This document shows, one piece after another, positions 43,848 to 52,579 of a DNA stretch of 64,000 nt. The position numbers were made by a program, and so were the translations under genes. Origin of the DNA: Candidatus Zhuqueibacterota bacterium (GTDB lineage Bacteria > Zhuqueibacterota > Zhuqueibacteria > Oceanimicrobiales > Oceanimicrobiaceae); the NCBI GenBank assembly GCA_029262055.1, contig JAJDAD010000010.1, positions 62,001 through 126,000 on the forward strand. Reading direction: 5' to 3'. Below the pieces are notes generated by a model. The model saw only the letters and a program-made list of their open reading frames with translations, ran no database searches and was not told where the DNA came from. Numbering within the stretch: position 1 is the stretch's first letter; each line of letters opens with the position of its first letter.

Positions 43848-46793
43848 TTACAGGTTTCTCAGCAGTTTTAGCGAGATAAACCAGTCACCCGTGCTGCCGT
43901 TTGTGTGCCAGGCGCGGGCAAACCCGACCGACAGAGTGGACTCCAGGTTGGCCCAGTGCCGGAACAGTAAGTTGACCTGGCCCCCGAGATCCAGCCATTT
44001 GTTACGCCTGTCTCCGTTCAGCAGGAGCCCTTGCGTGTACCATGACGTATCGATGTACTGCAGTTGATGCTGTCCGATGGCGAAGTTGGAGAAGCGCAGC
44101 GGCGGCAGGTTGTGTTCGATCAGAGCCTTGGCAAACCGGCTTGCCGCCAGGCTGTAAATCGGCGCACCCGGCAACCTGAAGACATTGCGATATTTTTTTA
44201 CGTTTTTGTTTTCGAGACCACGATTGCCAAAGCCGCCAAAGTAGAACCTGCCCACCGCGAGGTTGTCTTCCGTGCGGTGATACCCAGCCGCCAGCTTTAC
44301 GTGCAGGACATTGTGCGGCCAGGCCCACTGGCTGTAGCGGCTCCATTCCGCGTGCACTCCGCCCACGACGTTGAGGCGTTCCGGCTTCAAACCAAACCCC
44401 AAAGCAGTGATGCTGATCTCGTTGCCGGACTCAGCGTCTACACTGCCGATCGCCCGCCTGATATTTTTTGAGTTGAATTCGGTTTGTGCCAACAGAAACT
44501 GGTCGAAATTTACCTCGATAATATTGTCATTGATCGAATTGATCCCGGTGTAGTAATTCAGGGATGAAGTCTGTTTTATCTTGTGCGGGTTGTCGAATTT
44601 CCAGTAGTGCGTGTTTTCGAAAGTCCAGATGGTTCCACTGGTGCGTTCCTTCCGGTCATTGAACAGATCGTAAAAACTGGTGGCGTTGTGTTCGACCCGG
44701 AGTGAGTAGCGTCCCCGGTAGCGGTAGCCGGCCTGGAAGTGAAACCGCGGAGAGCGCGGTGTATCTTTGTCCAGTGAGTACGCCAGTTCAACAGTAAGAT
44801 CGTGGATATTGAGCGGATCGCTAAGATGCGTGAAAGCGCCCAGCGCTGTCTGATTCTTGAAGCCCGTGATAATCGGCAAGAACGAGTCGAATCGGATGTG
44901 CTTGATAGCCTGGTATGCGGCTGGCTCGTGTGCATTGTTTTGCCCCCTGCTTGCGATTTCCTCGCTCGCAGATATGGTCCAGGTCGCAAGTCCGGGATTT
45001 GCGTCGATAACACTCTGCCCGCCATATTGGATGGCAGGCAGGCGTTCAGCCGGCCGGTTGGCAAGCAGAACAGGAGTAAACCCCTCCGTACTGAACTCGA
45101 ATGCGAACAAGGAATCAGCGGAGACCTGCAAGGGTCGAAACAAGCCCGCCAGGGAGTGGCTCATGGCGTCGATCTGCCTGGTTGCTATCTGACACCGGTA
45201 AAGATTGGAGACGCCGTTCGTAAAGGCGTTCCAGTACAAAGTACGACCGTCAGGAGCCCAGGATGGGAACTCCGGAGAACCGTCCTCGGTGATGGTTTTG
45301 TATTTCAGCCTGCCGGTGCGTTTCAGGTCTTCCAGGTCAACCAGGATGATCGCTTGTCTGCCGCTGGCCTGGTGCAGGGTCGCTGCCATGAGTTTGCCGG
45401 AGCTGCTGACGGCGAGGTGCTGCAGCACGTCACCGACATCGAGGGTGACTCTGGGCGTGATCTTTCGGTAGGGGTGCTCTGCGGAGACCAGTGTCGCCTG
45501 ACCGCCTGAATGCCTGACGCCCCAAAGCTCGTGTGTTTTGCGGGATACGGCCAGGTTGCCCACGCGTGCATTTCTGAACAACCGTTTTTCTTGACCGGTG
45601 GCCAGGTCGAGCAGCCACAGGTCCCGGTACAGCCGGTTGTTTTTTGTGGTGAAAAAGAACAAGCGCAGGCTGTCATCGTATGCAGTTGATGCGATTTGGA
45701 TGATGCTTGGCGTCGGCAAGCTGCCGATGGTGCTGGCCGCCCGGCGTTTCAAATCAAACCGTTGCAGCTTAGTCAGATGGTGTGGCTGATGATTGCCGAA
45801 GATAATTCCCGGAGTCGATTTTTCGAGATAGGGAGTGGTGACCCATCCCAAAGCAGCATCCGCAAGCCGGATCGTGGGCGTTAGGGGAGATTTTTTCAAG
45901 TTGGTAAGGTTTCTTTGCTGGAACGTGCGCTCGGCAGCGGCAAATCGCTGCCAATCATTGTTGAAATCCTCTCCGAATACTCTGCGATATTTGCCTTTGA
46001 ATCCGCCCAAATGATTGGCGATTCTAGGGTCATAGAATGACCGCAATTTCTCCCAACCGTAGGTGGCCGCGACATAGCTGGTGAAGCGGACGCCATACAG
46101 GTACTGCAAGTTGTCCAGGAGGAAAGAGGTCTTGCTGGCGCGTGCGTCAAGTGCACGCGGCGACAGGAACGCTTTATCCTCCAACACAAGCGCACGAAAA
46201 TACATCTCTCCCAGGTTACCAAGGGCACGCCCGTATCCGCCATTTAGCCAGGTTTCCATGAACGCGGCCAATCCCTCCTGGTGCCATCGCGGCGTGTAGC
46301 GGCTCTTGTTGGTCAGCAGACTGTAAGGCACGGAAAGCGGTTGTTCCTGCTCCGGCGTAACTTTGGAAAAGATGCTGCGTGCGGATCGTTCCGGCCAGGC
46401 CGCCAGGTCGTTGACCACAATGTGGATCAACTCATGAGACAATAGCCATTGCAGGCGTTCGGTGAAAAGCTGGTTCTCGTAGCCCAGTTCGAGCGGTTCG
46501 ATTTCGATCCGGATAAAGTTGTGCGGTGCAGTGCGTGCCCCGGCCGAGCCGTAATCGCTGAAGTCGCGGGTGCTGATGATAATCTGTTCGGTGGGTTCGT
46601 AATCAAAAAGTTGTGAGATGCGCGCGAGTGCGCTTTCTGATGAGTTAAGTATGTGGGCAACTAAATGAGCATGGCCCTTGCGATAGACTAATCTAAAATG
46701 TTCGGACTCTTGCTCATAGCAGTCACTGCTGCCGGCAAAAAGCAGACCGGGTAGCCACAGGCAAGTGACGAGTCGGAAAACGAGGTTGGTCAT
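43848..46793 (-). CDS. Large secreted protein: gluzincin-type peptidase domain, propeller repeats, C-terminal barrel-like region
   Basis: The protein has 981 aa and a signal peptide (about 1-20). An N-terminal peptidase-MA-like domain carries His120-Glu121-x-x-His124 (SHELIH), with a possible third ligand Glu173 in RWHQEGLAAFMETW. The middle (about 310-620) is a beta-propeller/TolB-like section, visible as SWAPDGRTLYWNAF-type blades. The C-terminal 300 residues are beta-rich with many aromatic residues (GYRYRGRYSLRVEHN, YFGGFGNRGLE) and end in a hydrophobic strand with terminal Leu, as in outer-membrane barrel proteins. It could be a surface-located protease or hydrolase. Its molecular target is unknown. 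Confidence 0.7.
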   Translation of the reverse strand: MTNLVFRLVTCLWLPGLLFAGSSDCYEQESEHFRLVYRKGHAHLVAHILNSSESALARISQLFDYEPTEQIIISTRDFSDYGSAGARTAPHNFIRIEIEPLELGYENQLFTERLQWLLSHELIHIVVNDLAAWPERSARSIFSKVTPEQEQPLSVPYSLLTNKSRYTPRWHQEGLAAFMETWLNGGYGRALGNLGEMYFRALVLEDKAFLSPRALDARASKTSFLLDNLQYLYGVRFTSYVAATYGWEKLRSFYDPRIANHLGGFKGKYRRVFGEDFNNDWQRFAAAERTFQQRNLTNLKKSPLTPTIRLADAALGWVTTPYLEKSTPGIIFGNHQPHHLTKLQRFDLKRRAASTIGSLPTPSIIQIASTAYDDSLRLFFFTTKNNRLYRDLWLLDLATGQEKRLFRNARVGNLAVSRKTHELWGVRHSGGQATLVSAEHPYRKITPRVTLDVGDVLQHLAVSSSGKLMAATLHQASGRQAIILVDLEDLKRTGRLKYKTITEDGSPEFPSWAPDGRTLYWNAFTNGVSNLYRCQIATRQIDAMSHSLAGLFRPLQVSADSLFAFEFSTEGFTPVLLANRPAERLPAIQYGGQSVIDANPGLATWTISASEEIASRGQNNAHEPAAYQAIKHIRFDSFLPIITGFKNQTALGAFTHLSDPLNIHDLTVELAYSLDKDTPRSPRFHFQAGYRYRGRYSLRVEHNATSFYDLFNDRKERTSGTIWTFENTHYWKFDNPHKIKQTSSLNYYTGINSINDNIIEVNFDQFLLAQTEFNSKNIRRAIGSVDAESGNEISITALGFGLKPERLNVVGGVHAEWSRYSQWAWPHNVLHVKLAAGYHRTEDNLAVGRFYFGGFGNRGLENKNVKKYRNVFRLPGAPIYSLAASRFAKALIEHNLPPLRFSNFAIGQHQLQYIDTSWYTQGLLLNGDRRNKWLDLGGQVNLLFRHWANLESTLSVGFARAWHTNGSTGDWFISLKLLRNL

Positions 46794-47014
46794 ATTCGTT
46801 TAAGTGTCGCAGTTCTGCCGGGTGATGGAATCTGTTCCAACCTGTGCAAAAGATTCCGGTTCAAGGATCTGTTTCGCTTGTTTGTCCCTGTCGTGGCTTG
46901 AAGAAAAAACCATGTCTCGAGGTATTCTGTTCGCTCGTCTAACAGCCGGCCCTTCATCCGGATTAGGATTGCCAGAGGGAGCACACGGGATCCCGGATTT
47001 GCTGCCGGCGGGGC

Positions 47015-47593
47015 TTACACGCCGTCACCGAGTTCGGCATCGAGCATCTCCATCCAGATATGCCCAACCAAAATATGTGCCTCCTGGATGCGTTGCGTGT
47101 CGGTACTGGGGACGGTGATCGCATGGTCGGCCAGATCAGCCAGTTGACCGCCATCGCCGCCGGTCAGTCCGATCGTAGTCATCTGCAACTCCGCGGCAGT
47201 GGTCACGGCGCGCAGCACGTTCGTACTGTTACCCGAGGTGCTGATGGCGATCAAAACATCCCCGGGCTGCGCCAGCGCAGTTACCTGTCGGGCGAAAATT
47301 TCATCGTAACCAAAATCGTTGCCGGTGGCAGTGAGAATGGAGGTGTCGGTGGTCAGCGCCAGACCCGGCAGGGGCCGGCGTGGCTGCCGCAGTTTAACCA
47401 CCAACTCAGCCGCGAGGTGCTGGGCGTCGGCAGCGCTGCCGCCGTTGCCGCAAAACATTATTTTTCGCCCGTTTGCCACTCTCGCCGCCAGCAGTTGCCC
47501 GACGTCGAAAATGACGCCGCGCGCCTGCGCCAGCAGTTGTTGTTTTACCGCAACGCTGTCCGCAAAACTCGCATCTACGAAGTCGACATTCAT
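47015..47593 (-). CDS. gmhA: Phosphoheptose isomerase
   Basis: This is a SIS-fold enzyme of 192 aa that converts sedoheptulose-7-phosphate to D-glycero-D-manno-heptose-7-phosphate, the first step of LPS heptose. CGNGGSAADAQHLAAELV and the phosphate-binding serine loop ISTSGNSTNVLRA are typical. The zinc-binding His and Glu residues appear in AQHLAAE and in the C-terminal IQEAHILVGH. The ATG is preceded by GAGGA. It is divergent from the nth gene. The remaining heptose genes (gmhB, hldE) are not in the window. Confidence 0.95.
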   Translation of the reverse strand: MNVDFVDASFADSVAVKQQLLAQARGVIFDVGQLLAARVANGRKIMFCGNGGSAADAQHLAAELVVKLRQPRRPLPGLALTTDTSILTATGNDFGYDEIFARQVTALAQPGDVLIAISTSGNSTNVLRAVTTAAELQMTTIGLTGGDGGQLADLADHAITVPSTDTQRIQEAHILVGHIWMEMLDAELGDGV

Positions 47594-47719
47594 AATTCCT
47601 CACTTAGGCTTGCCGGTTTTTGCGCGGCTTGCTTCTCCTGAATTGCTTTGAATCTTTGCCGTGGCTTTTGTAAACTGGCTGCAAGAATGTCCAGGCCACA
47701 AGAAAAACCGGGAAACAAA

Positions 47720-48355
47720 ATGACACGTTCCGACAAAGCCGCCATCATCTTGGAGACGCTCGAGCGGCTCTATCCGCAGCCTCCTATCCCGTTGCTACAC
47801 AAAGATCCGTTTACTCTGCTGATCTCCGTCCTGCTGTCAGCCCAGACCACTGACGCCATGGTCAACCGCGTGACCCCGGTTCTGTTTGAAAAAGCTGACA
47901 CGCCGGCCAAAATGACCCGCCTCAGTGTCGAGGAGATTAGGACAATCATCAAGCCGTGCGGCCTGTCGCCCGGCAAAGCAAAAGCGATTCACGGCCTGGT
48001 CAGAATTCTGGTCTCGAAACATGAGGAACAAGTGCCACGCACATTTGCCGAACTGGAAGCGTTGCCCGGCGTGGGACACAAAACCGCATCTGTGGTCATG
48101 GCCCAGGCATTCGGCGTGCCGGCGTTTCCCGTGGACACGCATATTCACCGTCTCGCCTACCGCTGGGGATTGTCCACCGGCAAGTCCGTGGTCCACACGG
48201 AGCGCGATCTGAAGCGAACGTTTCCTGAAAGAAAATGGAACGATCTGCATTTACAGATTATCTACTTTGGCAGGGAGCATTGCCCGGCCCGCAACCATGA
48301 GCGCGAGACCTGCCCCTTGTGCCGCATCGTAGGCCGCAAGCGCGGTTTTCGCTAA
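47720..48355 (+). CDS. nth: Endonuclease III (DNA glycosylase/AP lyase) with an atypical Fe-S motif
   Basis: The 211-aa protein aligns along its whole length with Nth: LLISVLLSAQTTDAMVN at the start, the HhH motif LPGVGHKTA with the catalytic Lys121, and Asp139 in PVDTH. The enzyme removes oxidised pyrimidines and cleaves the abasic site. At the C-terminus only three Cys are seen (188, 198, 201), spaced x9 and x2. E. coli Nth has four with x6, x2 and x5, and the fourth Cys is missing here. The [4Fe-4S] cluster may thus be absent or altered. ATG 47720 is used because it begins the homologous region. Confidence 0.93.
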   Translation: MTRSDKAAIILETLERLYPQPPIPLLHKDPFTLLISVLLSAQTTDAMVNRVTPVLFEKADTPAKMTRLSVEEIRTIIKPCGLSPGKAKAIHGLVRILVSKHEEQVPRTFAELEALPGVGHKTASVVMAQAFGVPAFPVDTHIHRLAYRWGLSTGKSVVHTERDLKRTFPERKWNDLHLQIIYFGREHCPARNHERETCPLCRIVGRKRGFR

Positions 48356-48412
48356 TCCCGCGCCGCAATGCGGAAAGTGCAGGAGACCAACGCCGCCTGC
48401 ACTTCGCAGTTC

Positions 48413-50098
48413 TTAGTTGCTGGCGGCGGTCAACTCATCCGCGACGGTGTAGCGCGGCCGGATGTCGACCGGGATTTCCGTGAGTCTGTCGAGGCTGGCG
48501 CTGAGCTGCGTCCCGAGCTGGACATATTTATCAAACAGCGCCTTGGTGCCGGCGTAGTCACCGGTTGCCTGCAAAATGCAAATGTCCTGCACCAGTTCCC
48601 GCACCCATTTATCAAATGAAGCAAAGTCGACCGAGTAGGTCCCGGACGCCTCATCATAGCGAATGGCGCCCTTTTCCATCATGTAATTGAACTGCAGGGC
48701 GTTGCCTTTACCGTGCGCCTCGCCGATGCCAAAACGAATCCCGCGGAAGAGCCCGGCCAGGTAGGTCACTGCGATTTGCTTGCTGACGGTTTTCGGCATC
48801 AGGCCTTTGTCGATCAAATAGTGGATATTATAAACGCCCATGATGTCCGCCTTGGCCTCTTCCAGCGGGCTGTACAGTTCCTTAAGCTCCAGCCTGACTT
48901 CGGTCTTGCGGCCATCGATGGTGATCTTGCCGGGTCCCAGGCCATGCGAAAGTTCATGGAACAGCACTTCGTTCATGAACATCTCGGACGAGATGAATTC
49001 AAGCTGGTCAGCAGCGACCAGGGTTTGCGTGATCGGAGCGAGAATCTTATCGTATTTGGCCACGATTACGTTGCGCAACAACACTTTCTTGCTGCCCTTC
49101 TGCTCGCGCACCACCTCGTCATTAGGCAGGTTGAAAGCGATGGTCTGCACGCCGGATCGGGTGTCGCCGGCAGTGAAGATCTCATCCACGACCCGGATGG
49201 GTGACTCGGAGCCGCGATTCAGGTTTTTCATCTTGGCGGGAATCGGCAGGTTGCGTTCCATGTTCGGCAGCTCTGCCTTGAACTTTGCCAGGCGCTTGCT
49301 CTCCTCCGGATCGGTCACGGTCACAAAGGACTCGAACGCGGCCTTGTAGCCGAACAACTTGTCTTCGTACGTCTCGTACGGCCCGATGGTGATCTCCACC
49401 GGGCTGTCCAGATCCATCCACGCTATGTCGCTGGCACGATAGTCATTGGAGTAAAAAGCATCGGCGCGCGCCACCAGGAATTTCTTCAGTGACTCGTTTT
49501 CAGTGAGTTCCGCAGCCTGGCGCAGCAAATCAGCAGCCGGGTTCAGCCAGGTCTGGTAGACCGCGGAGTAATCGAGAGCGATCAGATTCTCACCTTGCCG
49601 TCTGACAATGGTGTAGAGCCCCTTCAGAGTCTCCGCCTGTTCCGGATGCGCCTCCACGTAGGCATCGAACTCCTCCTGGGTCATATCCTCCGGATAGTAG
49701 CCTGCGCCCTTCGGTTTTTCAATTTCGCCGATGAACGGAGCTTCGTGCTCATCCAACCGGTCCCAGATACCGTAGGAAACGTCGAAGTACTCAGACGCCT
49801 TTCGGCCCAACTCGTCTCCGTGGGCCGCCAGTGCCTCCTGGTACTGCGGGTTTTTTTGCCAAACCTGGCGCAGAAAAATTTCGTGCATGTATGTGCTGGC
49901 TTCGACTAGTTTTGTCAGCGCCTGCCGCTCGTTTTCAGGCAGAAAGGAAATGTCGGCTGAAATATCGGTCGGGGCAAACTTGTCCAGCAAGTCACCGACA
50001 TCTTCGTGAATTTGCAAATCGAGATCGTTGGCCTGCTGGCACGAAGCCGCGAGCAAACAGGCTGAGAGCACACAAATCAAACAAATGATACGCTGCAT
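48413..50098 (-). CDS. M49-like (dipeptidyl peptidase III-related) metallopeptidase lipoprotein
   Basis: From ATG 50098, preceded by AAGGAG, the protein has 561 aa. It starts with a lipoprotein signal (QRIICLICVLSACLLAASC). The zinc motif is FHELSHGLGPG with His381, Glu382 and His385; a second acidic segment, EEAKADIMG, supplies the third ligand, as in M49 (EECRAD-type). Classical DPP III has HExxxH, but a shorter bacterial branch has HExxH, as here. It is probably a periplasmic or outer-membrane-attached peptidase. A longer frame to 50158 would put a non-signal stretch in front and is rejected. Confidence 0.8.
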   Translation of the reverse strand: MQRIICLICVLSACLLAASCQQANDLDLQIHEDVGDLLDKFAPTDISADISFLPENERQALTKLVEASTYMHEIFLRQVWQKNPQYQEALAAHGDELGRKASEYFDVSYGIWDRLDEHEAPFIGEIEKPKGAGYYPEDMTQEEFDAYVEAHPEQAETLKGLYTIVRRQGENLIALDYSAVYQTWLNPAADLLRQAAELTENESLKKFLVARADAFYSNDYRASDIAWMDLDSPVEITIGPYETYEDKLFGYKAAFESFVTVTDPEESKRLAKFKAELPNMERNLPIPAKMKNLNRGSESPIRVVDEIFTAGDTRSGVQTIAFNLPNDEVVREQKGSKKVLLRNVIVAKYDKILAPITQTLVAADQLEFISSEMFMNEVLFHELSHGLGPGKITIDGRKTEVRLELKELYSPLEEAKADIMGVYNIHYLIDKGLMPKTVSKQIAVTYLAGLFRGIRFGIGEAHGKGNALQFNYMMEKGAIRYDEASGTYSVDFASFDKWVRELVQDICILQATGDYAGTKALFDKYVQLGTQLSASLDRLTEIPVDIRPRYTVADELTAASN

Positions 50099-50598
50099 TT
50101 TTTCTCCTTCACAGTTTAAGCTTGAAAACAGTTCAAAGACGAACGCGTGCGGGTTCATTAACCTGCACTATTCACAAACTACCTTTCTTGTCATCCTGGA
50201 AAGGATTTTTTTTGGCAAAACCTGTGCCCGTTGATAGCCACCGGACCCGTCCAAAAAGGATTCTTCCTGAATGACTATGGTTGGTAGGTTTGTGCGCAAC
50301 ACACTGATTCATGAATTATCCAGGTTAGTCATTCAAATACGGGTGAGCCGAAAATCCACGACTATTTTGGTTTCTTTTTGACTTTGGATTACTACATTTT
50401 GGCACAGGACTTGAGCTGAGAACGGCATTACCAGTGTTCCGGCCTGACCGGCACTCTGCGTGCCAAGACCGCGTTCAGGATTACAGCTAATTTTAAGCAA
50501 TGACGGAAACAATGTCAAGTCAAGCCGCACGACTCAAGCTCTACTTTCAGACCAGGACTAGCAAGTATATTTTGACCACATAAAAACGGAGTTAGATC
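50099..50598. other. Gene-free stretch between the M49-like and M48 genes
   Basis: 500 nt between divergent genes. The first 60 nt hold the Shine-Dalgarno of the M49-like gene. Next comes the repeat element copy B (50159-50327). The remaining 270 nt have no clear gene; they are mixed AT-rich with a TTGACT box at 50378 lacking a convincing -10. Confidence 0.55.
50159..50327. repeat. Short dispersed element, copy B (MITE-like)
   Basis: The left end AACCTGCACTATTCA and the right end TGAATTATCCAGGTT are imperfect inverted repeats of 15 nt (12 pair). Its inside shares the ACCTGC-CTATTCACAAACT, TTTCTTG and AAAAC-TGCCCGTT blocks with copy A at 33741. About 169 bp, no coding capacity. Confidence 0.6.
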
Positions 50599-52044
50599 AT
50601 GTTACGCTCAATCAAAATCTGCCTCTCCTTTTCACTGGCATTGCTGTTCTTCGTACAGCTTTCGTGCGCGGTAAACCCCGTGACCGGAAAACGCGAATTG
50701 AACTTGTTGAGCGAGAGCCAGGAAATCGCGCTCGGCACCCAATCCGATCCGGCCATCGTGGCACAGTACGGTCTGTACGACGATGAGAAGCTCGCCACAT
50801 TCATCGATGCCATGGGACAGAAGATGGCCAAGGTCTCACACCGGCCCAATCTGCAATTTCATTTTCGCGTGCTCGACAGCCCGGTGATAAACGCCTTTGC
50901 GCTGCCCGGCGGCTTCGTCTATTTCACGCGCGGCATCCTGGGCCATATGAACTCCGAGGCTGAGGTTGCCGGCGTGCTCGGTCACGAGATTGGGCATGTG
51001 ACCGCACGGCACGGCGCCAAAGCTTACACCCGTGCGCAAATCGCCCAGGTCGGTCTGACCGCCGGCTACGTGCTCTCAGAGAAATTTCGGGAGTTTGGCG
51101 ACGTCGCCTCGCAAAGCATCGGATTGCTTTTTCTGAAATTTGGCCGTGACCAGGAACGGCAATCAGACAAACTTGGCGTCGGATATTCAACTGAGATCGG
51201 TTACGACGCGCAGAACATGTCCCACTTTTTCGGCACGCTTGGCCGGTTACGCCAGACCAGCGGCCAGAGCCTGCCCAGTTGGGCCAGCACGCACCCTGAC
51301 CCGGATGAAAGAGAAGCCAAAACATTAACGCTCGCCCGGGCGGCGCAAGCAGACTTGCCCGGCAAGACTTTCAGGACCGACAGAGCTTCTTACCTCGCCC
51401 TCATCGACGGCATTATCTTCGGCGAGGATCCCCGGCAGGGGTTTGTGGAAAAGGGGTATTTCTATCACCCGCAACTGGATTTCCAGTTTCCGGTACCTTC
51501 GGAATGGCAGGTGCAGAACACCCCACAAGTAGTGCAAATGGCGAGCAAGGACCAGTTGGCGGGCATGCAATTTACTCTGGCACAGCAAAGCACGGCGCGC
51601 GCGGCGGCCGACCGCTTTATCACCGACTCGAAAGCCACTGTCACTTACTCCGACGCGACGCGCGTAAACGGCCTGAAAGCGGAAATCCGGCAGTCGAAAC
51701 TGACCACGGAGCAGGGAGAGCTTGGTGTGCTTTCATACTTTATTGAAAAGGGTGGTCAGGTCTACGTGTTTCACGGGTTTGCAGCAACGGCAAATTTCAG
51801 CAAGTATCAGAGTTCTTTCAAACGCACCATGGCCGGTTTTGATCGTCTGCGCAATCAAGCCGCCCGCAAGGTGCAACCCGCCAGAATAAAGGTCGTCAAA
51901 ACCAGGCGTGCCACCACTGTGAACAGCTTTCTTGCCAAACATCCCAGCAAAAAGCTGAAGCCGGAACAACTGGCGATTTTGAACGGCATGCAGTTGAGCA
52001 CCAAACTCAAGGCCGGAGAGCAGATAAAGGTGTTGACGCAGTAA
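50599..52044 (+). CDS. M48-family metalloprotease lipoprotein (BepA/YggG-like)
   Basis: The 481-aa protein has a lipoprotein signal ending VQLSC, then NPVTGKRELNLLSE, the typical start of periplasmic M48 proteins. The zinc motif HEIGH lies in VLGHEIGHVTARHG, with the third ligand in the DQERQSDKLGVGYS helix. The following region (SWASTHPDPDERE) is conserved in the family. After residue about 270 comes a non-catalytic region, and the last 45 residues (KTRRATTVNSFL..LNGMQL..KAGEQIKVL) look like a LysM-type fold that might bind peptidoglycan. It likely trims outer-membrane proteins. Confidence 0.9.
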   Translation: MLRSIKICLSFSLALLFFVQLSCAVNPVTGKRELNLLSESQEIALGTQSDPAIVAQYGLYDDEKLATFIDAMGQKMAKVSHRPNLQFHFRVLDSPVINAFALPGGFVYFTRGILGHMNSEAEVAGVLGHEIGHVTARHGAKAYTRAQIAQVGLTAGYVLSEKFREFGDVASQSIGLLFLKFGRDQERQSDKLGVGYSTEIGYDAQNMSHFFGTLGRLRQTSGQSLPSWASTHPDPDEREAKTLTLARAAQADLPGKTFRTDRASYLALIDGIIFGEDPRQGFVEKGYFYHPQLDFQFPVPSEWQVQNTPQVVQMASKDQLAGMQFTLAQQSTARAAADRFITDSKATVTYSDATRVNGLKAEIRQSKLTTEQGELGVLSYFIEKGGQVYVFHGFAATANFSKYQSSFKRTMAGFDRLRNQAARKVQPARIKVVKTRRATTVNSFLAKHPSKKLKPEQLAILNGMQLSTKLKAGEQIKVLTQ

Positions 52045-52192
52045 GCGGCGGGAATCTCGTTAGGGGGTGACGATTTTGCAGTTGGCGCGGCAGTTGCCCG
52101 CGGTCGGACCAAGAACGTGACCAGGATGGCGGTGCTTACCGGTCGGCAAATGCGGAGTTTTGCATGTAGCTCTTTGTTAAAAAAGAGAAATA

Positions 52193-52579
52193 ATGCTACA
52201 CATGCAAACCGTCAGACTCGCCCTTTTGACCCTCCTGCTGCTCGGTTGTGAGATCACAGCCGTAAATTATGCGGTTGGAGATGTTGAAATCCTTGACCGC
52301 ACCAAAACCGAGGTCGAGCAGAAACCCGCTGTGCGGGTTAGTCTGACCAATTCCGGCCAGGACACGGTGTTCGACATTGAGCTGACGGTGAAAGCAAAGA
52401 GGAACCAGAAGGATGTAGACGTTGTCGCGCAGAGATTTTCGCGCATGACCGCGGGTGACACAGTATCGACCACGCTGGTCTTCGATCACCTGGCAGGCCA
52501 CCAGCAGTATGATTTTCTGACGTATGCGGTTAATTTTTCGAGGCAGGAGGTTCAGCTGGAGCCGAATCCAGAGCCTTAA
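52193..52579 (+). CDS. Small lipoprotein of unknown function
   Basis: The 128-aa protein has a short signal peptide ending in the lipobox LLGC, preceded on the DNA by AAGAGA. The mature part is a single all-beta domain (VRVSLTNSGQDTVFDIELTVKA) resembling CARDB- or FixG-like immunoglobulin folds. The 3' end overlaps the stop region of the opposite-strand pseudo-caspase gene by 50 nt (52530-52579). The start of coding is supported by the signal peptide. No function can be named. Confidence 0.6.
   Translation: MLHMQTVRLALLTLLLLGCEITAVNYAVGDVEILDRTKTEVEQKPAVRVSLTNSGQDTVFDIELTVKAKRNQKDVDVVAQRFSRMTAGDTVSTTLVFDHLAGHQQYDFLTYAVNFSRQEVQLEPNPEP

Noticed and set aside
44802-45509. 235-codon open frame on the + strand
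   Set aside because: It lies opposite the propeller region of the 981-aa protein, whose signal peptide, HExxH and strands support the - strand reading.
47060-47641. 193-codon open frame on the + strand
   Set aside because: It is antisense to gmhA, whose SIS motifs are unambiguous.
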